A program made the position numbers and the translations under genes. 64,000 bases of DNA from Pseudeuparius sepicola. Lineage: Eukaryota; Arthropoda; Insecta; Coleoptera; Anthribidae. Positions 33,023 through 46,127 of the stretch are shown piece after piece. The notes under the pieces are model-generated. The model made no database searches and was not told where the DNA came from. It saw nothing but the letters and a program-made list of their open reading frames with translations. Each line of letters opens with the position of its first letter. The stretch's first letter is position 1. The stretch is taken from positions 131,759,735-131,823,734 of the forward strand of contig OY987298.1 in the NCBI GenBank assembly GCA_963920635.1. The letters run 5' to 3'.

Positions 33023-35370
33023 TAGTCCGGCAGCGGAACCGGGTTTTTTGCCTGAAGTGCGAAATTTGGGATGAAGTTCTTTTTTAACCGATTCTTGCAG
33101 ATTTGTATGTCTTTTTACCATATTAGACTGATGATATGCCGGCGTCATTGAGCAATTTGATATACAGGGTATCTTACAATATTAGACAGTAATAAATATT
33201 ATTATATGGAATTTTTACTCTAAATCTTACTATTTAGCTGAAAAATTGTTGTTATTATTATATTCTTTATAAATTAATTACGTTACAGTTATTATTAACA
33301 TACATTGTGTTTTAAAAACATGTGTTATAAATTTAAAATACCTCATATATTCACGAATTTCTCTGTATTAGAACATTTCGCATCTAAGTTAAAAAAAACT
33401 AATAAAACTCAAAGTTGTACATTATAAATTACGTTATTTTTCCTAATTGTATATAATTATATAGGTACACTTCGCCACCAATATTGACATTACTACAATA
33501 AAAAATATTATTTTTACCTTAGTGTAATTAATGTACCTAATTTAATGCCATTCACTACTCCGTATATTATATTATCCAGAAATGAGATGAGAATTAAGGG
33601 GAAGGACAAATATCAATTGGGCCTACGTATAAAACATAAAACCCTTTTATTGGTTGTTAGACATTTCTTTTCTATATTATATTATTAGTCCCTCATCCCT
33701 TTCCAAAACTCATCTTCTCAGTCTGCGTTTACTATATATTTTAATTTTAGTGCTTAAGAAGAACGCTTTTTTAATTTATTATATATTTATTTTTAGAAAC
33801 AAAAAACGCACTTTTTCTAAGACTGCAATGAAATGGCCTCATTGTATTGTATGATGTAAGTCATTGTGTATAATATCATTTTAGCAACCGGTACGGGAAT
33901 ATTATTGTGCACAGGTTGCCACAGCAAACTGTGCGGGAGTGTTATGTGCAATGCAAACTTAAGTGAAGTAGTAGGAGGCCTTGAAAAACAGTGCGCGTCT
34001 AGTTGTTTATTTGGGAATTAACGTAACTGACTTGGAATTTCATAAGTTCCCAAAAACGTACTAAAACAGCCTTACCAAGTCTCGTGGCACAACTATAATA
34101 GTGTTTTCTCATCTCTCAGATTTTAAATTTTAATAAAAGGCTATTAGACATGAGTGATAAGAAGTGCTTTTTTGAGTGGAAATATGGTTGTGAACAAAAT
34201 GAGCCTTTCAGTTGCTGGTTCAGCGTATAAGAACAATTATAAATTGTAGTAAAGTTTACGAGGACATGTAGAGAATTGGAAGAAACGACCACTACTAGTA
34301 AGGATTTTTTAATTTTGTCATAGAAGTTGCGTATCCACATACATTTCCAAAAGCCACTTAAAAAGGTGCTTATCTCCGGAGAATATTGTTACCAATGCTG
34401 GAACTCCAACTGTAAAAATGCAGTTGCGTTCAGAAGTGACAAACTTTAATTCTAGAGATCAAGGTTTGTATTAAATTGAGTGTATACTGTAGGTATAGTG
34501 TGTACAAAATTTGATTGCGATCGGTTAAACGGTTTTAAAGTTAAGAAAAAGTGTCTTCGTAGGGCCCCTTCGAAGGATCGTATAGCTTCACATGGAGCCG
34601 CTTCACTAAATCTTCTTAATTTCTCGAGAGGAATCTGTCATCACACCCTTTTTATATAAATGCCTGTAAAAAGCATGTAGAGCAGAAAAAGTTGTCTTTC
34701 GTTTTTTTTGTTGCTTTTTTAATAAAAAAAAAACGATACCCGCCAGGTTCATTTTCGAAAAAATAAACATCAAAAGTGAAAAACCGAAAGTTTCAAGGTG
34801 GAATATTTTACAAACGTTTGAGACAAACATATTACATGTATACATCATTGAAATTGTGACAATAAGCCGGAATGAGCCTTTCAAATATCTAAAAATGTAA
34901 AGGGTATTCTATTTAAAGAAACAAAAGTTTGGTTTGGCACCGCTTTTCTGAACACTCTGTATAAAAATAAATAAACGCTGAAAAAACTTGCCTTAGCTTC
35001 CACAACTTTTTCCTAACCTCAAAAATATATAAAATAAGGGGTGTAAAAATATACGTGATCACATGGGCACCTATAGGTACAAGGACACCCTGTATCTCAA
35101 ATTGCTCAAGGATGACTCTGGACCAACCCGTGGTATACAAGCTTCAAGATATTCACAGAATTTACCGCGGAATTAAACTTTTGCGTTTCGATCAAATGTC
35201 AAAATCCCGATACTACCTTTTGTGGTACTTTTTTGTGTGAAATTTGCCCCTAGTACCACATCTATAATTAATTAACACTTGGATATCGAAACAAGTTCTA
35301 GAGATGTCAAATCCGTTTTGAAAAAACTTCATCCCATATTTTTCGGTTTACCCTCTTGGCTGCCGGACTA
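33023..35370. mobile_element. TIR element TAGTCCGGCAGC, superfamily unknown
   Basis: The left end is TAGTCCGGCAGC and the right end its exact inverse. Farther in, 'gggatgaagttcttttt' and 'aaaaaacttcatccc' are also inverted. GAT flanks both sides (33020-33022 and 35371-35373), a possible 3-bp duplication. The 2.35-kb interior has no transposase frame. It includes further MITE-like ends such as 'ggacaccctgtat' near 35083. Confidence 0.55.
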
Positions 35371-35373
35371 GAT

Positions 35374-36200
35374 ACCTCAAAATCTGTTCCCCGCGCAAGA
35401 GCGTAACGAAGAGTCACCTCAGGTTTTGTTTTAATTACCAAGATAACACATAAAAAATAATTTTACAAACAAGACTAAATCATTTTTTTAGTCTGAGATT
35501 TAAATTTCAAGTTTCAAATTTTACATTAATTTTTATCATCATTTATTAAGCAATTATTTTGCATTATTGTCGCTATCGTTGAGCACAACCTAATTAAATT
35601 ATTCATATTTGTTTTAATTAAGATATTTTTACTAACTATAAAATAGGTTAAAGTTATAAGTAAATGTAAATATCATTGCCTACTAGTTATTTGTTCAAAT
35701 TTTCATTGCGACCAACGAGATTGGGTACTGCTTGGTTTTCGATTTCACAGACACCTCGGAGCGGTTACACAACACCACCTCCTACAAGAACGTCAACAAC
35801 CCCACGAATTTGGTTTGTTTATGAGCAGAAAAGCGGTAGACCTACCGGCTACAACGAAGACTCACGTCCCTGCTAGTCGGAACTGCAGCGTTCGCAGCTA
35901 TAAGCGGTCTGGTTTGGTTCTCGCACATTTGGCACGGACTAACACGAGTAAGGAGTTGCGGTATTGTGCTGGACTGTATTATTTTTACCAAGTCGAAAGG
36001 ACAGATTCGAACTCGCAACTAAAATCTCGGTCGGTGGTAAATTTGGGCAATTGATTCACTGTAATTTTTTTATAATCAAAACTTTTAAACTAACTTAACT
36101 TAATGTAACTTTTGTAAAGCAATTTAATGCAAACACAAATTTTCAATTTGTGAATAAATCTAGTTTTAGTAACACTGTGTTTTATTTGATCGCCTCATAA
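35374..36200 (+). other. GC-richer segment with overlapping short frames, unassigned
   Basis: 35690-36050 is clearly richer in G and C than its surroundings and carries two overlapping frames (66 and 79 codons) without recognisable domains. An AATAAA-type signal follows at 36153. It may be the end of an untranslated transcript or of a retroelement; I cannot decide. Confidence 0.25.
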
Positions 36201-39200
36201 TAGGTTCCAAAGGAAAGAATAAAAACTGCTCTCCGCATCTCCCTCTCGTAATACCTTCTTCGTTATAAATATGAATTAGAACAACTATTGGATGCCTTTT
36301 TTAAACAAAGTGGAGTAAAAAGTTCGTGGGAAAACGACACTGATATATTGGATAATATCAAAACAACCACAAGGACGGGCTACCTACCTCCTATGTTATA
36401 GTTCTACAATATCTACGGATATTTTTAAAACTAGTGTTATTAATTTTGGAGTAAGTTTTACTTTTAATAAAGTGCCCGTTTCCAGTACAACTTTTTTTAC
36501 ATTAGTGGTAAAATAAGGAATAATACTCTAGGGTGGATCAGAAAAATACGTAATTTTTGTCTCTCTCATAGTTTTTTTTTATTTCTTGGACACATTTGTC
36601 TCGTTAAAGTCTCCCTGAAAAAAGAAAGTGGTATTGTTTATATTAGTTGTTCTAGTGCGAGTTTGATAATTTTTACAAAATGTAATGTCAAATTTTGAAG
36701 GGCATTGGACTTTATTAAATGGCGTAAAACCTTGATGAAAAAAGATTAAAAATATACAAAGTACTAAACATACCTTTTTGATAGATGCTCCGTTGAAAGA
36801 CCCAATAATCATTACTATTAAGGTACTTGATGATTCAACCTATCTTATTATTGTACCTTATTAGCGTCATAGATTCTAAACAGTAACAAAAAGTAAAGTC
36901 TTACGTTATATCAACACATGTCGACAATGTCGATCAGATGCGAAATTCCAAGCCCAGGTTAAAATATGTACACCTGTCCTGCTTTTTCAATAACGTACCT
37001 ACTCAAGGAAGATTTTGATAAGCCGTATCAGTTTCGGTAGTTATAGATTGCCAGAGTGTGGAACATGGCGGAAAGTAGGACTGTGTCAGAAATATACAAA
37101 TTAAGCTTAAATTCAGTTGTTTCAGTTGACTAATGATACCTCATTTGCATCTCAGATTGAATAGCAGCATGAAAAAATGTTAAACTGATTTAAAAAAAAA
37201 TCAAATTTATGCATGTATCTAAATATTTTGGCGAATACCCTCATGTCAATTCTAGGTCGTTTTTTTAATAAAATTATGCCTTAATGGAATTATATACGTC
37301 AACATTTTTTCAAGGGAGTCTAGTAAAAGTTACCATGGGAAATAAAAATAAAAGGTTTTACTTAACCAACCATTCTGCTTAATTTACTGAAATTACCTAG
37401 GTACTATAATGGTAACATTTTTTTTGTTTCAAATAAAAATCACAAGAACCACAACAACAAAAATTGTGGTTCAAAATCGACTTCAATTTTTTTAATTTGC
37501 GATAGATTTTATTGTAGAGATTGGAGATAAATTACCTTTCAGCCTTATTTTTATATAATATCACCAGATTTTTACTCTCATAAAGCCGTTAACTTTTCTT
37601 TATTGTAAAATATATTGGGGACGTGAAATTAATCATATTTTTATCACTACAGTTATTCCTTAACAGGTTAAATATTTATCGCAAAGCAAGATAAGTTTTA
37701 TGGAAAACCTAGGGCATTTCCTGATTTGGAAAAAGAGGAAATACCTACCATAGAAACAAAGTTGAACACCCCATCACTTTCATCTTTCTTCAGATTGGAA
37801 GTTGCTACGAGAAAAAAAAACAAAAAATCTTAACCAAATATTATTACCAATAAATGAAAATTATGTAAATGAAAATCATGGGTCCTTTCAGCAAATATAT
37901 TCTTCAAAAACTACACCATTCTTAATAAATTCCTAGCTTTCGTTCTTAATTTCAGAACTTTATCAGTGATTTGTATAATAGTGAACGAGTGAAGTTAATT
38001 TTGTAATACCTATGTAAAAATTAAATGAATAATGAATATTATATTGTTTTAGTGTAAATTCATGAATATTTGTAATAATATCTTAAAATAAAAATTGAGC
38101 AGTTCCTTTTTTAACAATATATTTGTTAGATTTTATATTATTTGATTGTGGGTAGTTATTTTTTAATTACTTTTTGACTTCCTAATAAGATATAGGTATG
38201 TACTTACAACAAAATGTCTAATTGTAGTCCTGAGGAAGAAATAAATTAAATTCGAAACGCCGACAGAGTATCGGAACGGTTTTAATATTATCCTATACCA
38301 AAGAATTGCTTCATTGCTTAACTACTTCGAAGGATACGGATATTTATAAAAAATTGTTCAGAATGGAAAACAAAAAATAAATAAATATTGGACCGAAATC
38401 TCACGAATTTTAATTATAAGATGGTACTCTACGGTCAAGAAAACAAAATATAAAAAAAAACTGAGTAGGTTTGCCAAATTTTCAAAATCTAGGCCTAATC
38501 AGAAATAACCAAAGCTGGCCTAGCCTTTTGAAATTTTTCACACCTACCCAGTTTTCACCATGAACAAGTTTCTTTAATAATATTTATACGTGAAATCTAC
38601 AGAGAGGGTACTTAAAAAAGTGAAAAAAAAAACAAAAATCAAAGTTGAAATTTTGCAATATTAGGTACTGAGTTTTCCATTCTGAACAAGTTTTCTTAAT
38701 AACAGTTTGTCATAAAACTTACAAAAAGAGCAATTTATTGGTGTGGAAAATTAGTTTTCAAAATATCCAAGGCATAGGTAGGTACCTACGTGTTTTTGGA
38801 AACTGAAATTATGTCACAAATTAATTTCAAACCAAGCAAGGCTGGATCCCAGAAGGCCAAGTTTCAATTTGATTTTTTTGTCTCTTCTCTACGAGGGTGG
38901 TTTTACACCTATATTGGGACACACTGTATACTGGCTGTGGTGTCAGATTTTATATAAGAATCGCTACATGGTTTCGTGAAAATCGAGGGATAAAAAAATC
39001 GTAGGCGGGCCTGGATTTGCATTTTGAAAATGGTAGAAAGATCAAGTTCAGGCGATTATCTAAAAAATAAAGATTTTATGGATCTATATAAATATGTTTA
39101 AAAGTAGATATCTTGTATATCTGAACAATTAAAATTCCTTAACAAATATGTCGTGAATATAAGTGATCAGGTGATTATCAATTTACTTAGATCTATCCAA

Positions 39201-39302
39201 CATGAAGGCTGAAATAATAATTCTACGGTATTACAATTTATCAAGCCAAGGAACTACACAAATCTGTCAGTAACATCTGGTGGTTTAGTCCCTATAACGA
39301 AC
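36201..39302. other. Gene desert with element fragments
   Basis: No exon seen. 38224-38262 ('cctgaggaagaaa...ttcgaaacgcc') resembles the 3' end of Penelope-like elements. 38890-39125 is half of the CAGGGTGTCC MITE family found at 3013-4266. 37575-37650 is the terminal part of dispersed repeat R. Near 38357 and 38680 the phrases 'cagaatggaaaac' and 'ttttccattctg' form a small inverted pair. Confidence 0.45.
38890..39125. mobile_element. Half copy of the CAGGGTGTCC MITE family
   Basis: It shares with 4030-4260 the order 'ggtttcgtgaaaatcg', 'gggcctg..tttgcattt', 'aaatgg.ag' and 'aaagattttatgga'. The left arm and the outer tip are missing. Confidence 0.55.
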
Positions 39303-41036
39303 CAATCCCAAGTAACATTTTAAATGCCAATTGGCCTCTAGTATGTTTTATAAGAGTTTTATGGCTACTTACAAAAGCCAAAGAGCTTTAAAAAGGCTCT
39401 GATAAATGCAAACTTTACTTGAGGCAAAAATGTTTTATAATAAAGTTTTATAGCGGCCCTCTAGATCTATATTATAGAGCTTTTTTTATCTTGAAGTGCT
39501 CATGCCCTTATAGATGATTTATCTTTGCCTGGTAATAAGAACTTTATAAAGCCACTTGATCTTAAGAGGGTGTTAAATGAAAGATAGTTTTATTAGGGCG
39601 GAAATAAGCATTATTGCTTTAATGACTAGTTTTATAGCGTCCTTGTAGTCTTCTATAAAATTACATCACGTGAGGCTTTATGCTTGCTTTTAACGAGAAG
39701 CGGAAAGCATCATTAAGTGAAATTGGAATATAAACTTTCTCTAATAAAACTATTGTGCTAGCAAGAAGGTAGATTAAAACTTTTGATCTTGAAATAAATA
39801 TTAACGCCATCTTGACCATAGACACACCACGGATGAGTGTCAGTAGCGTAGCGCATACATGACGCGATCAGCTAGTGCGAGTGCATTTTAGTAATAATTA
39901 CTATGTCCACTTTTTTGGATAACTGGATGCTTAAGTTATTTTATCCAGGCAGGCACACACATACCTCTCAGGATCACATGAAAATAATCTGAGGTTGTAA
40001 ATGCGAATGCGGCCATTCAGAACACACGAGTCAAGGGCACTATAAAACTATTTAGCTTTGTGATGTACTTATACAAAGCCAAAAGGTTCTGAAGATCTAA
40101 AATAGGACTAAATACTCTTGAACAAATGAAAGTTCGCATTTTGAATGACTTATGGAAGGCAATATTAAGAATAATTTGTTTTGAAGTGGATTTAGTTATG
40201 CACACATAAGGTAATTTGGTTTTATAACATCATTTATCGCTGCCTAATAGATTTATTGTTAAAGCGGGCATATTTTTTGTTGGTTATGTGCATGATTTGT
40301 CATATTGCATGTCAACCTTTATGTCACATAACCAAAAATTAATAATTTTTATTTGGGGACGGGGTAGGTATACAAAATAAATATCGCGTTTATCGGTGGA
40401 ATGAAATTAACTAAGTCGCCGTAAATGGGAAAGCGTTGAAATTTTTTTTATTGTATATATAGATTGTATAAATCTAATGTATTTCTGGGGCGCTTTAATT
40501 TTCAGTGCGTATTTTGTGCAATTGCATTTTCGTTTGCGTATTTGGGTTACGGATCACGCGTATTTCGCGCTTATTAGAACCACAAGTTGGAACGCCATTC
40601 CCAATAATACACGCTTTTAAATATGTAATGTCTGAAGACCCGCAGAAATATGCGTAGAAGGCAAACAAATCTTCTTTGTGGAAAGCATAAAGCAATTTAA
40701 CTAGCTCCCTGGATTTCTCAAGTCCACTATAAAACCAAAAGGAATTACACTGCCAATTCTAGACCATTTAGCCTTAGTACTCAGTTTAATGAAGGTTTTA
40801 TAGCAGCTGTATGAAAGGTTTTATAGATACCTTGAAGGTTTGGCACCTAAGGTGTTGATAAGACAAAATGTTTTATGAGAGTTTTATTATTTTACCCTCC
40901 ATTTTTGATTTAAGGCCGTTTTATCTTTGCTTTCAGAACGTTCTGAAGGCAAAATAGCTTTAAGGGAAACCCTTGAAAACTGGCTTTAGAGCTACCTTGC
41001 AGACCATAATAAAACTTGAAATGTTACTTGGGATTG
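39303..41036. mobile_element. TIR element CAATCCCAAGTAACATTT, superfamily unknown
   Basis: Both ends show CAATCCCAAGTAACATTT, the right one inverted. The interior has many 'gttttata' and 'agcttta' motifs and no transposase frame. No clear target duplication is seen. Outside each end the phrase 'acatctggyggtttagt' recurs in direct orientation (39273 and 41188). Confidence 0.55.
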
Positions 41037-41639
41037 AAAAACAGATAACTTCTTTATTGCGCAATCTAAGCACTTGAATCCTATTACCCATTTAATGCAT
41101 GCAAACAACGCCATCTCACTGTTAACACCCGGTAATAATATTTAATGGTCAGACGGAGCCAAGAAAACTTCAAAAATATTTCGTCGACATCTGGCGGTTT
41201 AGTACTTACTTTTATCAAGCAACAGCAACAGATATCATTCTTGTAACGCCATCTAATCACCCGAGAACTAATCGTTATTTCTATCAATTTTTTCAAACAT
41301 CGAGATACACCAAAAGTTTGGACCTCTCTTTTGAATTCAAATGGATTGTGCGCAAGAGAGAGATAGTTGTTGATATGATGCTTCGGCAAATGTTGGAAAC
41401 AACACACTTTACTTGCATACTTCCCTGCGGCAATGGAGCTATGTCTGAGAGAACCTTTCGTCCAAGATTACACGGGACGTTCTCACGACAAGACGGTGTG
41501 TGTGGCTGAGTATCCGGAAGAACCAAAGAAACATCACTTTCAGCCAGCGAAAGTCTCCGATCAAGAATGTAAGTACCTATACGTTTTATTGTAACAATGG
41601 TATTTCCTGGTCGTATCAATAAATAATAATATAACATAG

Positions 41640-42320
41640 GCCTAACAAAACAATACTTAACTTACACAAAAGATTATATAGACATAAATATGAAATAAAA
41701 AATAAAAACCCAAATTCCACCGCACTTAGCCAACATGCTTTAGAAAACAACCATGTCAATGATTTTGATAATACCTAAATTGTTTGCAGAGAAAATGATT
41801 ATAAGACAAACATAATTGGAAATAATTAATATAAAGAGACATCCTAACAGCGTCAATTTTAGAACTGATATTAATAACCTTTCCCTATTTATTACAACCT
41901 TATAAAATAAATGTTTCTCCTTCCTTAAAGTAAATACATACTGTATAATTGCAATTTCTTATGTCAATAAAAAAACAGAACATTAATATGTGGGATAAAT
42001 TAAATAAATAAATATCAAAAACTGATTCACGCTTTAATAATACTTTTACGTTTATTGTTCGTTCTACATTGTACATACATGCTTGTCCTGTGTTATTTTA
42101 ACCAAAAAGACATTTTAATAATTGTAAATATTATGCATTCCATTATATAAATTGTAAGTATTTTTACACTGTTCACCTTGCGCTTTTGGAATGCTTTAGA
42201 TTTTAATTTTTTTTATTGTTATATCCACTAACTTTTATCTCTTTTTTGATGTCGTCTAATTGTTAAAATACAAATTGTTAGTTACCTGATGATGGCCGTT
42301 GTGCCGAAACATTCGCCCAA
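41640..42320 (+). pseudogene. Penelope-like element relic, GIY-YIG C-terminus and 3' tail
   Basis: The translation reads H-K-Y-E-I-K-N-K-N-P-N-S-T-A-L-S-Q-H-A-L-E-N-N-H followed by D-F-D-N-T. This is the C-terminal part of Penelope GIY-YIG domains, with the S-A-L-a-x-H-A and N-N-H signature. Stops and shifts follow. The segment 42283-42320 ('cctgatgatggccg...ccgaaacattcg') resembles the usual 3' tail of these elements. Confidence 0.65.
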
Positions 42321-42400
42321 CAGTTTTATTATTTATAATTTTAAATTACGTCATGCATATTTACAAATTAAGCTAACGGCTAGCTTAATTCGCTGCTAGC

Positions 42401-43714
42401 CTAATAAATATATTTTCTCTGTGTCATAAAAGTGACAACATCACGTACTCTTTCATTATATAGGTCTACATTTTTTAAAGTATTTTGAAAAACTGTAGAA
42501 TTTATATTTTCGTCGTCCACAAAGTCGTCTAGGCCAAGAGCTTCACTGGATTCACAAACCAGTATCCTCATTAAAAGGATGGCTACATAAAGACCATATT
42601 TTGAATATATTTGCCAGTGTTCTTCTAGTGCACTGTAAGGGAAAATGTTTTCGACGTCGCAACCAAAATTGGACAGGCTCTCTGACAACGTGTTGTGGTA
42701 GTGTTTGAAGTATTCATCTATTCTGGTAAAATCTTTCCCGGCGGCCGAGCAACAGAAAAAATAGGCGAGGTCTTCAGCTGGAGATCCTTTTCTGGAGAGC
42801 TGCCAGTCAATTACACATAGAGACGTTGGTTTCTTGGGGCTTTCAGTATCCTATAATGACGACAAAGGGTTAAGTGATTATTACCAAAAATGTCGCTAAT
42901 TTAAAGAATTTCTACTCACGTCATACTTAAACATCAAATTGTTGCACCAGCAGTCCCCGTGCGTAACAACTATGTTATATTTGGAAGTAGATGCCCATTT
43001 GTCTTTTATTAAATTCTGAATAGTTTCTCTGAACCTTTTAAGAGCTTGTAACTCTTTATGTCTGCCCTCCAGTGCTTTGTAGGCTGATTCAAATGCCAAA
43101 TCTACAAAAGGTGCAGATTCGTTCAGCTTTTCATCAGTATCTGGTAGAAAAACATTCAATAAGCTGCCAGTTAATTTTTCAAACCTTTCTGGTTGTAGTT
43201 CCTTCATCGCAAATGAAATGGCGTGCAGTTTGGCGTATTCTGAAAGAACTAAGAGAATGTGGTCGGGACTCATTGGAAATTTTCTGTTACATAACTCATA
43301 ATTTTTGGTTTTTATATTTTCTAATATTAAAATTTCTTTTGGATATATCAAGCAAGATCCATACTCCTTGGCGAAAGCCTTGAATGGATTTGGAATGTCC
43401 ATTTCCTTCTGAAATTCTAAAAATGCTGGAAGGACAGTTTCGTATATGCAAACTTCTCTAACGAAGGCCTCTTTTATCATTTCAAAGCGTTCTCTAAGCT
43501 TCTCATCAGATGAAGCTGTCTTTAATACGAGAGGTAAAGACTTGCCAGTACTGCTCCCCTTAAGGGTAAGTAAAGTAATAGTGCTGAGGTAGTTTTCCCC
43601 TTTGGCAGATCCAGCAGTGGGCTCAACAATATCGTAATTAACGAAGCCTTCATTTTTGGCCACTTCTTCCACAAGTTCAAGTTGTTCAGGGAGCAGCTGA
43701 AAATCTACACCCAT
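42401..43714 (-). CDS. EcKL gene 4 (CHK/ecdysteroid kinase-like), two exons
   Basis: The exons are 42920-43714 and 42401-42850 with a 69-bp intron (TATGAC|GTGAGT, TTATAG|GAT), phase 0, 414 aa. Landmarks: A-G-S-A-K-G-E-N-Y-L-S in the nucleotide-binding segment, L-P-L-V-L-K-T-A, HGDCWCNN ending exon 1, V-I-D-W-Q-L-S-R in exon 2, and a C-terminus ending M-T-Q-R-K-Y-I-Y. I chose the ATG at 43714. The open frame continues upstream to 43843, but that stretch is not conserved in sister genes, and an acceptor-like TTTTGCAG lies 7 bp before the ATG, suggesting a 5' UTR intron. It belongs to a subgroup with gene 5 and the fragment at 48470-48596, apart from genes 2 and 3. No lesions are seen. Confidence 0.93.
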
Positions 43715-43860
43715 TTTTACTGCAAAATGTATTAATAGTCTTTGTGTTAAATAGTCAATGATCGTACTTAATCTTGTTAATGCATTAATTTTTATTGCAA
43801 TAAACGATGAGTTTATAGATAAAAATGGAATTATGATGGACAAGGGACTAATACAACAGT

Positions 43861-44589
43861 AATAGTTATTTATGTACCAAGTCAGTAAAGTGATTCTTTA
43901 TCGAATGAGTCTGATTATGAGCTGAACGAGCGAAGCGAGCGAGGCGAGTAACAGGCGAGTTCGATAAAGACACTTTACTGACGTGGTGCATAAAATTTTT
44001 TTTCTTGAAATCGGCATTAAAATGTCCCAAAATTAAAAGCACAGAAATCGTACAATAATGTAGCCCATTATTATACGATTTTTTCAATAAGTAGGCCTTG
44101 GCGAGATGTAAACATCAAACGTCAGACGCGGAGAAATCGCCCGTCAAAAGTGACCAAATATTCAAAACCCGGCCGATAAAGGCTCATTTAACTTTTCGTA
44201 CACATTGCGAAATTGTTTCCTTCAGTATACATATTTTAGTAAATTTTAAAATCAATAGATTTGTTGTGTAGGCTGCACAAGACGCAGCAGTTTGGTTTTT
44301 CTGTCAGAAGGTGCCGTACATCATTATACTTGTCCTAGGTAGAGCGATCGGTAAAGTCAAGCAATGCCGCGCGTAGTCGGTTCGTGGACGGGTGATCCCT
44401 TATTATTATTTTCTTGCCTAATAAAACTTTTTTTTTCCGATTTCAAGAAAAATATAATATGTGCCTCGGCACTGAAGTTCTTTTTATGACTCATGTGGTT
44501 TATTTGCCTCGGCCAGAGGCTTCAGCAACTAAACTCCACATGAGTCATAAAAAGTTGAACTTCAGTGCCTTGGTACATAAATAACTATT
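43861..44589. mobile_element. MITE built from three palindromes
   Basis: The ends share AATAGTTATTTATGTACCAAG, the right one inverted. A palindrome at 43876-43996 is centred on a GAGCGAAGCGAGCGAGGCGAG run, and another at 44460-44577 pairs 'ttatgactcatgtgg' with 'ccacatgagtcataa'. The core is GC-rich. No coding capacity and no clear target duplication are seen. Confidence 0.65.
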
Positions 44590-45886
44590 ATCGCCGACCA
44601 TAAAAACTTAAAATTTATAATAATTAATGTCTTCTTCCATTATTTTTGTGAGGAAAAACTTAAAATTGTTTCAACTAAACCGTGCGGCGACGCGTCGTGA
44701 CAGCGGCTGTCAGCGGCGAATGATTTTCATCTATTGTCAAACGCGGTCATGGCTATAAGTTGATAAAGTGTTCATAAATCAAGCATTTTTACTTTGCCTG
44801 CGTAAATGCGGCAGGTAAAGTTCTTGATTTCACTGTAAAATAAAGCGTTTGTTTACCTCCGGAAATCTGTATGGTAATGTAACACCATATGTGCTCAAGA
44901 ATGCTGTATTAGTCCATTGTTGCAATGTTATAACTAACCACAACTATAAACGCGTGTAAGTTATGTAAATATCACTATTAAACATATAATTACTTACATA
45001 ATTTACCTAACCTCTTATAATACTTACATGTTCCAAAAACAATGCTAAAACTGTATTTAGGAGTTGAGAAATTTGCACCACTGTTTTAGAAAGTAGTTGA
45101 CTTGGTATTGTAGATAAGTTTTGTTCATCGCTTTTATGTATATCTATCTACCTTGCTCTGATTAGATTAAATAATAATTTTTTTAATGTATGATGAAAAT
45201 GTGAATAGGACTGAAATATGTATTGCAGTAGGTTCCTATGTGATTCTGTATGTATTGTATTGAATTAAAACCTTCTTGATTTAAGAGCTCTTTGAAAATT
45301 TATACTTTCATAGGAGTATGTATGCCCTATATCTACTATAGGGCCTTACATTATGATGAAACAATTTTTAACCACCTACTCTGGCTGGTTAAAATAAAGA
45401 AGTGATCAGAGAATAACCGTTATTGGATAACCCTTTTTAAGGGGCCTCGTGTGTCCGCGTTTGCAGAGAAAAATTCGTTAGTATATACAGGGTGATTCAG
45501 TCATGATGTAAAAAAATTTAACCACAGGTGAAAAAAAATAGCTAAATACGAATCCGAAATTAAAAAAATTCTAAAGTCAACAAAATTTTTATATATTAAA
45601 AAAACATTTTCAGAAGTGTATAAAAAAAAACGGCGACCTCGGGGCGCTGAGTTGCCAGTTGCACAACATATCCGAAATCTTTAATTTTTTACGTTTGCAG
45701 GCATATCTCGTAACCATCGTGGAGTTTTTTCTGACATACCACTACAGCATGGTCTAAGTTAATTTAGGTAGGTTTTACCTTTTGTTTTTCCAATGTCAAC
45801 AAAATATGCATACACGCACCAAACACTGTTCAGATTAAAGGATCTGTTTTGAAAATGTCGCCATTAAAATATAATAATTGAGGACC
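44590..45886. other. Intergenic stretch without recognised gene
   Basis: No EcKL exon remains here, although the truncated gene at 48470 would be expected to continue in this direction. A lone 'tatacagggtgattcag' end at 45484 looks like a MITE terminus without a partner. A small GC-rich patch lies at 44682-44725. Confidence 0.4.
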
Positions 45887-46127
45887 TCGGTGCAAAAAGG
45901 GGATAAGTCAAAATAAGCAAATTTTGAGAAAATCGAGAAAAAAGTTAATTTTTTTTAATACTATTTTTTTATAATCTGTATAGTAGAACCTACCTTAGAG
46001 AGAAAAAACAAGACTTGGGCTTATTTATGTATAAAATACTACTGTTATTTTCAAAATACTTGTTTTGGTGGAAAAACGGTATAAGTCAATGAAAAAACTA
46101 GAGTAATCAAAAATAGAATTTATTATT

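Noticed and set aside
41293..41637. Overlapping frames of 107 and 114 codons as a gene
   Set aside because: There are two overlapping antisense frames, no domain and no splice structure that would join either to a longer product.
43715..43843. N-terminal extension of EcKL gene 4 (43 residues)
   Set aside because: It is not conserved in the sister genes, and an acceptor-like site lies just before the internal ATG at 43714.
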